64,000 nt of DNA from Paraburkholderia sp. BCC1885 (GCF_900996235.1 NZ_CAAJGM010000022.1:62001-126000); one strand, 5' to 3'; counted from the first letter of the stretch, positions 54,327-63,731 are shown. Numbers and translations are program-made. Notes: a model not told the origin generated them from the sequence alone.

Positions 54327-57300
54327 TCAATTTCCCGAATGCGATGCTGGCGTCGCCGCCGGCGGCGGCTCGCGTTCGTCGCCGCGCACCCTGAACGAAG
54401 CCGCGTAGAGCGCGGGCAGATAGAACAGCGTGAGCACCGTGGCGCTGGTAATGCCGCCCATCAGCGCGGTGGCCATCGGTCCGAAGAAGTTCGAACGCAG
54501 CAGCGGAATCAGCGCCAGCACGGCGGCGGCGGCGGTCAGCGTGATCGGCCGAAAACGCCGCACCGTGGCGCCGACGATAGCATCGAAGCGCTTGTGTCCG
54601 GCGGCGATGTCCTGCTCGATCTGATCGACCAGAATCACCGAGTTGCGCATGATGATGCCGAACATGGCGATCACGCCGAGCATCGCCACGAAGCCGAACG
54701 GCTGGCCGAACAGCAGGAGCGTCGCCACCACGCCGATCAGGCCGAGCGGGGCGGTGAGCACCACCATCAGCACACGCGCGAAACTCTGCAACTGGATCAT
54801 CAGCAGCACCAGCACGGCGATGATCATGATCGGCATCTGCGCGTTGATCGACGTCTGCCCCTTGCCGCTTTCCTCCACCGAGCCGCCGATTTCGATGCGA
54901 TAGCCCACCGGCAGCGTCTCGCGGATCTGCGCCAGCGCCTGGTCGATGCCGTGCGTGACGTCGATGCCCTGGGCGTTGCCGGTCACGTCCGATTGCACCG
55001 TGATGGTCGGCTGACGGTCGCGCTCCCAGATCACCCCGTATTCGAGGTCGTAGCGCATGTGGCCGAGCGAGCCGAGCGGCACCGGACCGTTCGGCGTGGG
55101 CATGGCGAGCGTGAGCAGTTGCGCGGGATCGACGCGCTCCGTCTTCGGCGCGCGCAGGTCGACGCTGATCAGCTTGTCGCGTTCCCGGTATTGCGTGACC
55201 GTGTAGCCGGACAGCGTCATGGCGAGGAAGCTCGAGACGTCGTCCGACGAGACGCCTAGTTCACGCGCTTTCTGCTGGTCGATCTCGAAGCGCACCGAGC
55301 GTTCGGCCGGCTCGTCCCAGTCGAACTGGACGTTGGTCGTGCGATGGTCGGCGCGCATGGTCGCGGCGACGCGCTCGGCGATGGAGCGGACCGTGGCGAT
55401 GTCGTCGCCGCTCACGCGGAACTGCACCGGATAGCCGACCGGCGGCCCGTTTTCGAGGCGCGACAGGCGTGTGCGGATCGCCGGGAACTGATTGCGCAAT
55501 TCCGGTTCGAGCCATTGCGCGAGCTTCTCACGTTCCTTGACCGACTTCGCGGTGATCACGAACTGGGCGAAGTTCGGCTGCTGCAATTGCTGGTCGAGCG
55601 GCAGATAAAAGCGCGGCGCGCCCTGGCCCACGAAGTCCACCGTGTGGTCGATCTCGGGGCGGCCCACCAGCACCTTTTCGAGCCGCTGCACTTCGCGCAG
55701 GGTGGCGCTAAACGAGGCGCCCTCCGGCAGCCGCACGTCGACCAGCAGTTCGGGGCGGTCCGAACTCGGGAAGAACTGCTGCGGCACCAGCGTGAAGCCT
55801 AGCAGCGCCACCACGAACAGCACCACGGTAATCGTCAGGACCACGAAACGCCGCTCGATGCACCACGCAATCCAGCCGCGCAGGCGCGAGTAGAAGCGCG
55901 TGTCGTAGATGTCGTGCTCGTAGTCGTGCGCTTCATGTTCCTGGCGCTTGCGCTCCGGCAGCAGGTGATAGCCGAGCAGCGGAATCAGTACGACGGCCGC
56001 GAGCCACGAGGCGATCAGCGCGATCGCCGAGACCTCGAAGATGGAGCGCGTGTATTCGCCGGTACTTGATTTTGCCAATGCGATCGGCAGAAAGCCGGAG
56101 ACGGTGACAAGCGTGCCGGTCAGCATCGGGAACGCGGTGCTGGTGTAGGCGAACGCGGCCGAGCGCGCGCGGCTCCAGCCCTGTTCGAGCTTCACCGACA
56201 TCATCTCGACAGCGATGATCGCGTCGTCCACCAGCAGGCCGAGCGCGAGCACGAGTGTGCCGAGCGAGACCTTGTGCAAGCCGATGTCGAACAGATACAT
56301 GCACAGCGCGGTGACGGCGAGCACGATCGGAATGGAGATCACGACCACCATGCCGGTACGCACGCCCAGCGAGACGAGGCTCACCACCAGAACAATGGCA
56401 ATCGCTTCGGCCACGGCTTCGAGGAAGTCGTCCACCGACCCGGCGACCGCGTCCGGCATGCTCGACACCTGCACGAGCTTGAGACCGGCCGGCAGATACG
56501 AGCGCAGCACCGCCGACTGTTTGTCGAGCGCCTTGCCGAGCTGGATCACGTCGCCGCCCGGCTGCATGGTCACGCCGATGCCAAGCACGGCCTTGCCGCC
56601 ATAACGCATCTGCGTGGCAATGGGATCGTCGTAGCCGCGCTTGATGGTGGCGATGTCGCCGAGGCGAAACGAGCGGTTGTTGATGCGGATCAGCGTGTCG
56701 GCGAGTGCATTGACGTCCTTGAACTGGCCGCTGGGACGCACGAACACGCGGTCGTCCAGGGTGGTCAACGTGCCGGCCGGCGATACGTCGTTCTGCGAAT
56801 TGATGGCTTGCGCGATCTGCTGCGGCGACACGTTCAGGCGCGTCAACTGCGTATTGGCGATCTCGACATAGATGTGCTGGTTAGGGTCGCCAAAGTAATC
56901 GACCTTGGCCACGCCCGGCACGCGCAGCAGGACCGTGCGCAGTTCGTCCGCGTAGTCGTGCAGTTGCGCGGCGGAAAAGCCGTCGCCTTCGAGTGTGTAA
57001 ATGTTGGTGTAGACGTCGCCGAACTCGTCGTTGAAGAACGGCCCCTGAATGCCTTGCGGCAAGGTGGCGGCGATGTCGCCGACTTTCTTGCGCACCTGGT
57101 ACCAGGTTTCCGGTACGTCCTTGACGGGCGCGGCGTCCTTCATCGAGAAGAACATCAGCGATTCGCCGGGCCGCGAATAGCTGCGCACGAAGTCGATATA
57201 CGGCGTTTCCTGCAGCTTGCGGCCAATGCGGTCGGTGACCTGTTCCTGCACCTGGCGCGCGGTGGCGCCGGGCCAGAAGGTCTGGATCACCATCACGCGG

Positions 57301-57458
57301 AACGTGAACGGCGGGTCTTCCGATTGCGCGAGCTTCGTATAGGCGAGGATCCCGAAAGCGGTGGCCAGCGCGATCAGGAAGACGACCAGCGCCTGATGAC
57401 GCAGCGCCCACGCGGACAGGTTGAAGCGTCCCTCTTCGTGTTCATGTGGAGTGCTCAT
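54327..57458 (-). CDS. RND efflux pump inner-membrane transporter
   Basis: A 1043-residue proton-driven RND transporter. Its twelve membrane helices are arranged in two halves with two large periplasmic loops each. Recognisable stretches are ALVVFLIALATAFGILAYTKLAQSEDPPF, LGTLVLALGLLVDDAIIAVEMM with the proton-relay Asp pair in helix 4, FGIIMRNSVILVDQIEQDIAAG, and the ending MGGITSATVLTLFYLPALYA. ATG 57458 overlaps the fusion-protein stop (ATGA at 57455-57458). It is closer to MdtB/MexK-type multidrug pumps than to metal pumps; the substrate is unknown. Confidence 0.94.
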   Translation of the reverse strand: MSTPHEHEEGRFNLSAWALRHQALVVFLIALATAFGILAYTKLAQSEDPPFTFRVMVIQTFWPGATARQVQEQVTDRIGRKLQETPYIDFVRSYSRPGESLMFFSMKDAAPVKDVPETWYQVRKKVGDIAATLPQGIQGPFFNDEFGDVYTNIYTLEGDGFSAAQLHDYADELRTVLLRVPGVAKVDYFGDPNQHIYVEIANTQLTRLNVSPQQIAQAINSQNDVSPAGTLTTLDDRVFVRPSGQFKDVNALADTLIRINNRSFRLGDIATIKRGYDDPIATQMRYGGKAVLGIGVTMQPGGDVIQLGKALDKQSAVLRSYLPAGLKLVQVSSMPDAVAGSVDDFLEAVAEAIAIVLVVSLVSLGVRTGMVVVISIPIVLAVTALCMYLFDIGLHKVSLGTLVLALGLLVDDAIIAVEMMSVKLEQGWSRARSAAFAYTSTAFPMLTGTLVTVSGFLPIALAKSSTGEYTRSIFEVSAIALIASWLAAVVLIPLLGYHLLPERKRQEHEAHDYEHDIYDTRFYSRLRGWIAWCIERRFVVLTITVVLFVVALLGFTLVPQQFFPSSDRPELLVDVRLPEGASFSATLREVQRLEKVLVGRPEIDHTVDFVGQGAPRFYLPLDQQLQQPNFAQFVITAKSVKEREKLAQWLEPELRNQFPAIRTRLSRLENGPPVGYPVQFRVSGDDIATVRSIAERVAATMRADHRTTNVQFDWDEPAERSVRFEIDQQKARELGVSSDDVSSFLAMTLSGYTVTQYRERDKLISVDLRAPKTERVDPAQLLTLAMPTPNGPVPLGSLGHMRYDLEYGVIWERDRQPTITVQSDVTGNAQGIDVTHGIDQALAQIRETLPVGYRIEIGGSVEESGKGQTSINAQMPIMIIAVLVLLMIQLQSFARVLMVVLTAPLGLIGVVATLLLFGQPFGFVAMLGVIAMFGIIMRNSVILVDQIEQDIAAGHKRFDAIVGATVRRFRPITLTAAAAVLALIPLLRSNFFGPMATALMGGITSATVLTLFYLPALYAASFRVRGDEREPPPAATPASHSGN

Positions 57459-58600
57459 GAAGCGAAGTCCTCGGGATGCAGAGGCGCGATCGGGCGCACT
57501 TTTTCGCCGGCCGACACGGTGTGCACGCCTTGCAGCACCACGCGCTCGCCGTCCTTCAGGCCGCCGGCAATCGCGACGGTGCGTTCGTCGTAACGCGTGA
57601 CCTGCACGCGGCGCAGTTGCAGCACGTCGTCGCCGTCGTGCACGACCCAGACGGCGGGATAGGTGTCGTCGTGGAACAGCGCGGTGGCCGGCAGCGTGAA
57701 CGACGCGGCGGGCTGCGCCGAGGTGTTGCCACCGCTTAGCGAGACGTCCGCGGTCATGCCGAGGCGGACATCCGGACCCGGCTCGAGCAGCGTAAGGTTG
57801 GCGCGATAGGTGCGGCTTTGCGGATCGGCGGCGGGCGAGAGTTCGCGCACCCGCGCGTTGAACGTGCGGCCGGGCAGCGCCGTCATGGTGACCTTGGCGG
57901 TCTGTTCCACGGCGAGGGCGGCGAGCGTGCTTTCCGGCACGTCGACCACCACGTCCACGTCGCCGCTCCACGCGAGGTTATAGACGGCGGTGCCGGCCGA
58001 GACGTTTTGCCCGGTCTGTGCCTGTTCGGCGGTGATCACGCCGGCGTGATCCGCGAGCAGATCGGTGTATTGCAACTGGTTCTTCTGCAGCGCGGCTTGC
58101 TGGGCGGCCTGATCGCGCTGCGCCAGCGCCGAGGCGTAGGCGTTGGTGGTCTGTTCGAGCTGGGCGGCCGAGATCAGGTTCTCGCGCGCCTGCGCCTCGT
58201 CGCGATCCAGTTGCTGTTTCGCATATACGAGGCTGTGCTGCGCGGCGTCGAGTTGCGCCTGCGCGCTGGCGGCGCTCTTCTGCGCGTCGGCCGGATCGAG
58301 GCGGGCCACGACTTCGCCGGTCTTGACGGTATCGCCGAGGCGCACGCGCCGCTCGATGATCTTGCCGGCAATCCGGAACGACAGCGGCGTCGAATAGCGC
58401 GCCTGTACTTCGCCGGGCAGCGATGCCGACAGCACGCCGCCGTCGGCATGCGCGGCGGCGACCACCACCGGACGCGGCGCGGGCGCCGCCGCCTGCTGTT
58501 GATGACATGCACCCAGCATGACAAGGCCGGCCAGCGCGAGAGCGAAGGCCGCGCGGCGTGCGGAGGCGGAATGGGCGTGCGGATGAGCGGGCGCGCGCAT
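57455..58600 (-). CDS. RND efflux periplasmic membrane-fusion protein
   Basis: A 381-residue lipoprotein adaptor of the HlyD/AcrA family. The lipobox is LGAC (Cys32). Order of domains: biotinyl-lipoyl half RYSTPLSFRIAGKIIERRVRLGDTVKTGEVVARLD, an alpha-helical hairpin rich in Ala and Gln, the second lipoyl half, and beta-barrel and membrane-proximal parts (VDVPESTLAALAVEQTAKVTM and the later DGDDVLQLRRVQVTRYDERTVAIAGGLKDGERVVL). ATG 58600 is used; a GTG at 58633 with GGGGT upstream is a serious alternative. It is the first gene of the operon, divergent from a TetR repressor. Confidence 0.91.
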   Translation of the reverse strand: MRAPAHPHAHSASARRAAFALALAGLVMLGACHQQQAAAPAPRPVVVAAAHADGGVLSASLPGEVQARYSTPLSFRIAGKIIERRVRLGDTVKTGEVVARLDPADAQKSAASAQAQLDAAQHSLVYAKQQLDRDEAQARENLISAAQLEQTTNAYASALAQRDQAAQQAALQKNQLQYTDLLADHAGVITAEQAQTGQNVSAGTAVYNLAWSGDVDVVVDVPESTLAALAVEQTAKVTMTALPGRTFNARVRELSPAADPQSRTYRANLTLLEPGPDVRLGMTADVSLSGGNTSAQPAASFTLPATALFHDDTYPAVWVVHDGDDVLQLRRVQVTRYDERTVAIAGGLKDGERVVLQGVHTVSAGEKVRPIAPLHPEDFAS

Positions 58601-58751
58601 CACGGGCGATGCGCTACAACTGGGACGATTCACAATTACCCCAATCAGGAGACAGCGAACGAACACGGCGAGCCATGCGGCAGACCGGCGAGGGCACGTT
58701 TGAAACGATGCGTGCAAGACACCGTTGCTTCAAATGATGGACTGCATTCTA

Positions 58752-58775
58752 ATACACACCTGTATCTGAGTGTAT
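58752..58775. promoter_or_regulatory. TetR operator-like inverted repeat at the RND operon
   Basis: ATACAC (58752-58757) and GTGTAT (58770-58775) form an inverted repeat 12 bases apart, in an AT-rich stretch between the fusion-protein and TetR starts. Another GTAT repeats next to it. It fits an operator of the divergent repressor. Confidence 0.5.
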
Positions 58776-58814
58776 AGTCGTATTTGAATTCTTTCCGGTG
58801 GTAAACTTGCGCGA

Positions 58815-59438
58815 ATGAAACGCCAACGACTCACACGCGAGCAGAGCAAAGACCAGACGCGTCAGCGCCTGCTCGATGCTGCGCAAGCTATTTTTATGAA
58901 GAAAGGGTTCGTCGCCGCGAGTGTCGAAGACATCGCGGAGGCGGCGGGGTACACGCGCGGGGCGTTCTATTCGAACTTCCGCAGCAAACCGGAGCTGTTT
59001 CTGGAATTGCTCCGGCGCGACCATGAAGAGATGCGGGCCGCGCTGGATAGCATCTTCGAGGAGGGGGCGACGCGCGAATCCATGGAAGCGCGCGTGCTGG
59101 CGTACTACAGCAATATGCACCGCAACAACAAGTGCTTCCTGCTGTGGGCGGAGGCGAAGCTGCTGGCCGCGCGCGACGGGCGTTTCCGGCTGAAATTCAA
59201 TGCCTTCATGCACGAAAAGCTGCAGCAGCTGAGCGAATATATTCGCGAGTTTTCAGCGCGCGCGGGCACGCCGTTGCCGCTGCCGGCCGAAACGCTGGCG
59301 CTGGGGCTGATGGGATTGTGCGACGGCGTGCAGTATTTCTACACGGTCGACCCGCAAAATGTCTCGGGCGATACCGCGGAGGCCGTGCTGGCAGGGTTCT
59401 TCACGCGCGTGGTGTTCGGGCGCGACGTGGCGGCGTGA
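58815..59438 (+). CDS. TetR/AcrR-family efflux repressor
   Basis: A 207-residue TetR regulator. Its DNA-binding domain is QTRQRLLDAAQAIFMKKGFVAASVEDIAEAAGYTRGAFYSNFRSKPELF, with the typical GAFYSNF turn of the AcrR group. The helical ligand domain ends in a predicted dimer region (LALGLMGLCDGVQYFY). It is divergent from the RND operon, so it probably represses the pump and itself and is released by pump substrates. Confidence 0.92.
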   Translation: MKRQRLTREQSKDQTRQRLLDAAQAIFMKKGFVAASVEDIAEAAGYTRGAFYSNFRSKPELFLELLRRDHEEMRAALDSIFEEGATRESMEARVLAYYSNMHRNNKCFLLWAEAKLLAARDGRFRLKFNAFMHEKLQQLSEYIREFSARAGTPLPLPAETLALGLMGLCDGVQYFYTVDPQNVSGDTAEAVLAGFFTRVVFGRDVAA

Positions 59439-59507
59439 GAACGGGCAACCGGGCCGGCGCACTGCGGGCGGCCGGCACGAATCAGACGGGTATCGTCTGA
59501 TGAACGG

Positions 59508-59720
59508 TTAATCCACCGGCAGATTCGCGCAGGCGTCAGTAACGGGCGACGCGCAGACAAACGAATACTCGCCGCTCCATTGCAGGGCGGTCTTGCCGGC
59601 GCTGAGCACCTGGCGGACGTCGGGGCTGGTTTCGTAGGCGATGAAGGCGGAGCAGGCAACTGCGGACAACACGACCAGTGAAAACGCGATTTTTTCGAAA
59701 ATCTGAAAACGATGTGGCAT
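59508..59720 (-). CDS. Small membrane-anchored hypothetical protein
   Basis: A 70-residue protein. MPHRFQIFEKIAFSLVVLSA is followed by a membrane helix to about residue 28, then a short periplasmic part with two cysteines (FVCASPVTDACANLPVD) that could form a disulfide. A good AAGGAAG precedes ATG 59720, so it is probably real. I recognise no family. It is convergent with the efflux repressor gene and separated from it by a small TCAGACG/CGTCTGA hairpin (59482-59500). Confidence 0.6.
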   Translation of the reverse strand: MPHRFQIFEKIAFSLVVLSAVACSAFIAYETSPDVRQVLSAGKTALQWSGEYSFVCASPVTDACANLPVD

Positions 59721-60127
59721 GGCGATATCTTCCTTTCGCCCTCAATCATACCTCATATTAGGGTTTTTACCTAGTGGTCTGGGCGGCCAATCCCGTCTGT
59801 ATGGGGTACATTTTTAATTCTTCCCGAACAATCCGCCATGCCGCCTTCGCGCGTCGAACGGCGCGCATCTCCGCTTAATTTCCCGTTAGACCCAAGCTGA
59901 CCGTTTTGCCATCTTCAGGTCAGGGTTGGGCCATGAGTGATCGATACAATCGAACCCGTTGGGCAAGCCTTGGTACGAGCGACTCGCGGCGCGGTCTCAC
60001 GCCCGGTCCATCGTCGAGGTGCGATGTCACTTGCTTGTAGTCATCGGCTTGCGTAGTCGTCGACGCCCCGTCTGTACGCCGCGTCGGCGTTCGTTGGCTT
60101 GGCTTTAATAGCGGCAGGAGTGGCCTC
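59721..60127. other. Gap between the small membrane protein and LysR genes
   Basis: 407 bases between divergent genes, so it should hold both promoters. An AT-rich core near 59740-59780 (CATATTAGGGTTTTTACC) is the best promoter candidate. No gene was recognised. Confidence 0.4.
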
Positions 60128-61237
60128 ATGAATCATTTGCAGTCGATGCGCGTTTTCGTCAAAGTGGCCGAACTCGGCAGCTTCGCCCGTACTGCCAGCA
60201 CGATGGGTATTTCCACCGCCGTCGTGACCCGCCATGTCGCCGATCTCGAAGAGCGCCTCGGTACGCGGTTGCTCAACCGGACCACCCGCAGCCAGTCGCT
60301 GACGGAATCGGGCCGGGTCTATCTGGAACGTGTGCGGCCGATCCTCGACGACCTCGAAGGCGTCGAGCAGATGGTGGTGGCGCGCAATCACGAACCGGTC
60401 GGGACGCTGCGCATCGTGGCGCCCGTCGTGTTCGGTCTGCACAACTTTGCGCCGGTGCTGCAGTCCTATGCCGAGCGCTATCCGAACGTCATTCCCGATG
60501 TCACGCTGGTGGATCGCCATGTCGACCTGGTCGAAGAAGGTTTCGACGTCGGTGTGCTGATCGCGCGGCAGATGCGTAGCGCCAGCATCGTCACGCGGCG
60601 CCTGACCACCGGCCATATGACGGTGTGCGCGACGCCCGCCTATCTGCAAAAGCATGGCGCGCCGACCCGTCCGGAACAGTTGCAGGATCATCCGAGCCTC
60701 TCGTTGCCATCCGAATATGGCGGCGACGAGCGCGTGTTCAGCAACGCGGACGGCAGCGGCGAAGTGCGCGTGCGGCCGACCAATGCAATTGTCGCCAACA
60801 ATACGGAAATGCTGCGCCAGTTCGCGCTGCTCGGCATGGGCATCGCCATCCTGCCGAGTTACCTGATTGGCCGCGATCTCGAACAGGGTCGTTTGGTGCG
60901 TCTCCTGGGCGGTTATCGCCTGCCGCAGGTCGAGGTGACGATTGCTTACCCGAGCCGTCATCATTTGCCGGCCAAGGTGCGCACTTTTATCGACCACCTG
61001 GTCGAGCACTTCAGCAAGATGTCGAACAATCTGCCGGGCGAATCGGTTCATCCGCAGGAGATCGCGTCGCGCGCCGCGCAGGTGAAGCGCGCCTTGGTGG
61101 ATGGCGAGGCGCAAACGCTGGACTTCGACGATCAGGAAGACGAAGCCGCCGCACCGCGCGGCAAAGCGGCCACGGCTTCGCGCAAGCCCTCCCGGTCGAC
61201 CCGCATGAGCGAGGCGCAGCAGGTCTCGCCGGTTTGA
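60128..61237 (+). CDS. LysR-family transcriptional regulator
   Basis: A 369-residue LysR regulator of the CrgA/DsdC-like type: MRVFVKVAELGSFARTASTMGISTAVVTRHVADLEERLGTRLLNRTTR, followed by a substrate domain with LRIVAPVVFGLHNFAPVLQSYAERYPN and ILPSYLIGRDLEQGRLVRLL. About 60 residues beyond the normal end form a charged, probably disordered tail (DDQEDEAAAPRGKAATASRK). ATG 60128 follows CAGGAG. Its target is unclear, since no operon lies divergent to it. Confidence 0.9.
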   Translation: MNHLQSMRVFVKVAELGSFARTASTMGISTAVVTRHVADLEERLGTRLLNRTTRSQSLTESGRVYLERVRPILDDLEGVEQMVVARNHEPVGTLRIVAPVVFGLHNFAPVLQSYAERYPNVIPDVTLVDRHVDLVEEGFDVGVLIARQMRSASIVTRRLTTGHMTVCATPAYLQKHGAPTRPEQLQDHPSLSLPSEYGGDERVFSNADGSGEVRVRPTNAIVANNTEMLRQFALLGMGIAILPSYLIGRDLEQGRLVRLLGGYRLPQVEVTIAYPSRHHLPAKVRTFIDHLVEHFSKMSNNLPGESVHPQEIASRAAQVKRALVDGEAQTLDFDDQEDEAAAPRGKAATASRKPSRSTRMSEAQQVSPV

Positions 61238-61373
61238 TCGGACGAACCGGCACGCGATACCCTTGAGCGTGTGACAACAAGCGGGCGATACTGACGGATT
61301 GCCGGGATGCGTGCGAAACGCGTCCCGCTATCCGCGGCTCAGCCCGCACACGCCATTCGGGGAGCATGACGCA

Positions 61374-61829
61374 TTGAACCTGAGCTTTGCCGACACCACC
61401 CCCGACGACGTCGAAACGCTGGTGCAAATCCGTATCGAGGCGATGCGCGAGAGTCTGGAACACCTCGGCCGTTTCGATCCGATTCGCGCCCGCGAGCGGT
61501 TTCTCGCCTCGTTCGACGCCCGCTATTGCCGCTACATCCTCGTCGACGCTATCAAAGCCGGCTTCGTGCTGATCAGACCCGAGCCGGATCATCTGCTGCT
61601 CGACCATTTCTACATCGTGCCGCTGCATCAGGGAAAGGGCGTGGGCGCGGCCGTGCTCGACACGATTCTGAGCGACGCCGACACACGCGCGCTGCCAGTC
61701 AGGCTCGGCGCACTACGCGGCAGCGGCTCCAATCGCTTCTACCAGCGGCACGGCTTCGTCAAAACTCACGAGAGCGAGTGGGACATCTACTACAGCCGTG
61801 AACCGCGCGTGCCGGTTACCGTTGCCTGA
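61374..61829 (+). CDS. GNAT-family acetyltransferase
   Basis: A 151-residue (from TTG 61374) N-acetyltransferase with the acetyl-CoA site YIVPLHQGKGVGAAVLDTIL (Q/R-x-x-G-x-G/A) and the late FYQRHGFV element. TTG 61374 is preceded by GGGGAG; the frame extends to 61299 without homology. Its substrate is unknown. Confidence 0.83.
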   Translation: MNLSFADTTPDDVETLVQIRIEAMRESLEHLGRFDPIRARERFLASFDARYCRYILVDAIKAGFVLIRPEPDHLLLDHFYIVPLHQGKGVGAAVLDTILSDADTRALPVRLGALRGSGSNRFYQRHGFVKTHESEWDIYYSREPRVPVTVA

Positions 61830-61897
61830 AGCCGCCAGCTTTATTTTTCGCGCGGGGTCCACGCGATCTGCGTGGTCCGTCCAACGGCCGCATTGGG

Positions 61898-62770
61898 TCA
61901 GGCCGTCGCACCCTCTGAGCGGCCAAGAAACTCCGCAATCACCGCTGCAATTTCCGTGGCATGGGTTTCCAGCGCGAAATGGCCCGTATCGAAGAAGCGC
62001 ACCTCGGCATGCGGGATATCGCGCTTGAACGCCTCGGCGCCGGGCGGCAAAAAGAACGGATCATGTTTGCCCCACACCGCAAGCAGGCGTGGCTGATGGG
62101 TACGGAAGTACGCCTGGAATTTCGGGTACAGCGCCACGTTGTTGCGGTAGTCGCGGAACAGGTCCAGTTGCACCTCGTGCGCGCCGGGCCGGCTCATATA
62201 GAAGTCGTCGAGCGAATAACCATCCGGCGAAACCGCGCTCGCGTCGGGCACGCCATGCGTGTATTGCCAGACCGTCGTTTCATGCGTGAGCAGCGCCCGT
62301 AGCGCCTCGCGGTTGGCGGGCGAGGCGTCCTGCCAATAGGCGCGAATCGGATTCCAGCCGTCGCTCAAACCTTCTTCATAGGCATTGCCGTTCTGCGAAA
62401 TGATCGCCGTGATTCGCTCGGGATGGCTGACTGCCAGCCGGAAACCGGTCGGCGCGCCGTAATCGAAGACGTAGACCGCAAAGCGGTCGAAGCCGATCAC
62501 TTCGGTAAAGCGCTCGATCACCCTGGCGATATTGTCGAACGTGTAGGCAAAGGTTTCGCGGCTCGGCAGATCGGACTGGCCAAAGCCCGGCAGATCCGGC
62601 GCGACGATATGGAATTGGCTCGCGAGCTGCGGAATCAGGTCGCGGAACATATGGCTGGAACTGGGAAAGCCGTGCAGAAGCAGCAGCTTCGGGGCGCCCG
62701 GGCGGCCGGCTTCGCGATAAAACACCTTAAAGCCGTCGACGTCGGCATGGCGGTAAGCAACAGCAGTCAT
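61898..62770 (-). CDS. Asp-nucleophile alpha/beta hydrolase (epoxide hydrolase/dehalogenase-like)
   Basis: A 290-residue alpha/beta hydrolase. It has the oxyanion strand LLLLHGFPSSSHMFRDLIP and the nucleophile elbow VFDYGAPTGF, with Asp103 in place of Ser. That is the mark of epoxide hydrolases and haloalkane dehalogenases. An acid in WGKHDPFF and His in DTGHFALETH complete the triad. ATG 62770 has AGGAGA before it. It lies downstream of another hydrolase on the same strand, 83 bases apart, and may form a two-gene operon with it. Confidence 0.87.
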   Translation of the reverse strand: MTAVAYRHADVDGFKVFYREAGRPGAPKLLLLHGFPSSSHMFRDLIPQLASQFHIVAPDLPGFGQSDLPSRETFAYTFDNIARVIERFTEVIGFDRFAVYVFDYGAPTGFRLAVSHPERITAIISQNGNAYEEGLSDGWNPIRAYWQDASPANREALRALLTHETTVWQYTHGVPDASAVSPDGYSLDDFYMSRPGAHEVQLDLFRDYRNNVALYPKFQAYFRTHQPRLLAVWGKHDPFFLPPGAEAFKRDIPHAEVRFFDTGHFALETHATEIAAVIAEFLGRSEGATA

Positions 62771-62853
62771 GATTTCTCTCCTCAAGGGATCAGGATGTTG
62801 CGGGCGACGGCCTGCGTCACGCGCGACAAGGCACGCGGAAATCCGCGCAAAAA

Positions 62854-63549
62854 TTAACGGGAAACGACCGAGCGGACCGCTTCCACGATGATGTCGGTCA
62901 CCGCCTCGGGCGCGGTCACGAGCGGCGTGTGATCGGCCGCGTGTGAGCGCACCTGCGCCTTCATGCGCTCCGCCATGAAATGCTGGGTGGCCGGATCGAT
63001 CATGCGATCCTGCTGCGCGACGAGAAACCAGCTCGGACGGTCCTTCCACAACGGACGCCCAACCGCCTCGCCGATGCACGACACGGAAATCGGCCGCTGC
63101 GTCGCGGCCAGCACCGCGAGTTCCTGTGGCGTCGCGTGCTGGGCGAATGCCGCGCCGAAGGCGGCTTGCGGCAGCCAGATCAGGCCATGGGCATCGGGCG
63201 CGAGCTGCGGCGCCTGCGGATGCGCTTCGCCGCGGTAGAACACCTCGCCCACCGTTTCACCTTCGTCGGGGGCGAGCGCGGCCACGTACACCAACGCTTC
63301 CACCTTCGCGGACCGTGTTGCGCCGATCACGCCGCCCGCATAGGCATGCCCGGCCAGCACCACAGAGCCGTCGATACGTTCGAGCAGCCGGTCGAGCGCC
63401 GCCACGTCGTCGTGCAGCGAAGTCAGCGGCAAGGGCGCCGCGACCGTGTTGATCCCTTGCCCTTGCAGACGCTCGATTACACTGCGCCAGCTCGATCCGT
63501 CCGCCCATGCACCGTGCGCCAGCACGACGCTCACATTGTCAGATGTCAT
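62854..63549 (-). CDS. Alpha/beta fold hydrolase with alanine at the nucleophile position
   Basis: A 231-residue protein close to EstC/hydroxynitrile-lyase-like hydrolases: VVLAHGAWADGSSWRSVIERL, then VVLAGHAYAGGVIGATR, where Ala69 stands in the place of the usual nucleophile Ser (GHSYGG). The DxxxD-like and His regions (PSWFLVAQQDRMIDPATQHFMAERM and AADHTPLVTAPEAV) are kept. Either it is non-hydrolytic or it uses another residue. ATG 63549 follows GAGGAGC. It is divergent from a CGNR/ABATE regulator. Confidence 0.83.
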   Translation of the reverse strand: MTSDNVSVVLAHGAWADGSSWRSVIERLQGQGINTVAAPLPLTSLHDDVAALDRLLERIDGSVVLAGHAYAGGVIGATRSAKVEALVYVAALAPDEGETVGEVFYRGEAHPQAPQLAPDAHGLIWLPQAAFGAAFAQHATPQELAVLAATQRPISVSCIGEAVGRPLWKDRPSWFLVAQQDRMIDPATQHFMAERMKAQVRSHAADHTPLVTAPEAVTDIIVEAVRSVVSR

Positions 63550-63622
63550 GTCCCGCTCCTCTCAAGATAGTGGATGCCGCCTGGGTGATGCCGCCGGCGC
63601 CTCGCCAGCGGCGTCTTGCTAT

Positions 63623-63695
63623 GTAACCTTTGTTTCGTTGTTTTAAAGGTTACTCAACGGCGGTGTAACTTGTCAAGTGTGTTTTTAACGGTTAC
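63623..63695. promoter_or_regulatory. GTAACCTTT/AAAGGTTAC operator and second GTAAC/GTTAC pair
   Basis: A perfect nine-base inverted repeat (63623-63631, 63645-63653) with a 13-base spacer is followed by GTAAC at 63665-63669 and GGTTAC at 63690-63695. All lie in the AT-rich promoter region between divergent genes, where a dimeric regulator would bind, most likely the CGNR protein downstream. Confidence 0.6.
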
Positions 63696-63731
63696 TATTC
63701 GTCTGTCGTAATTGCAGATGGGTCTCAGAAA

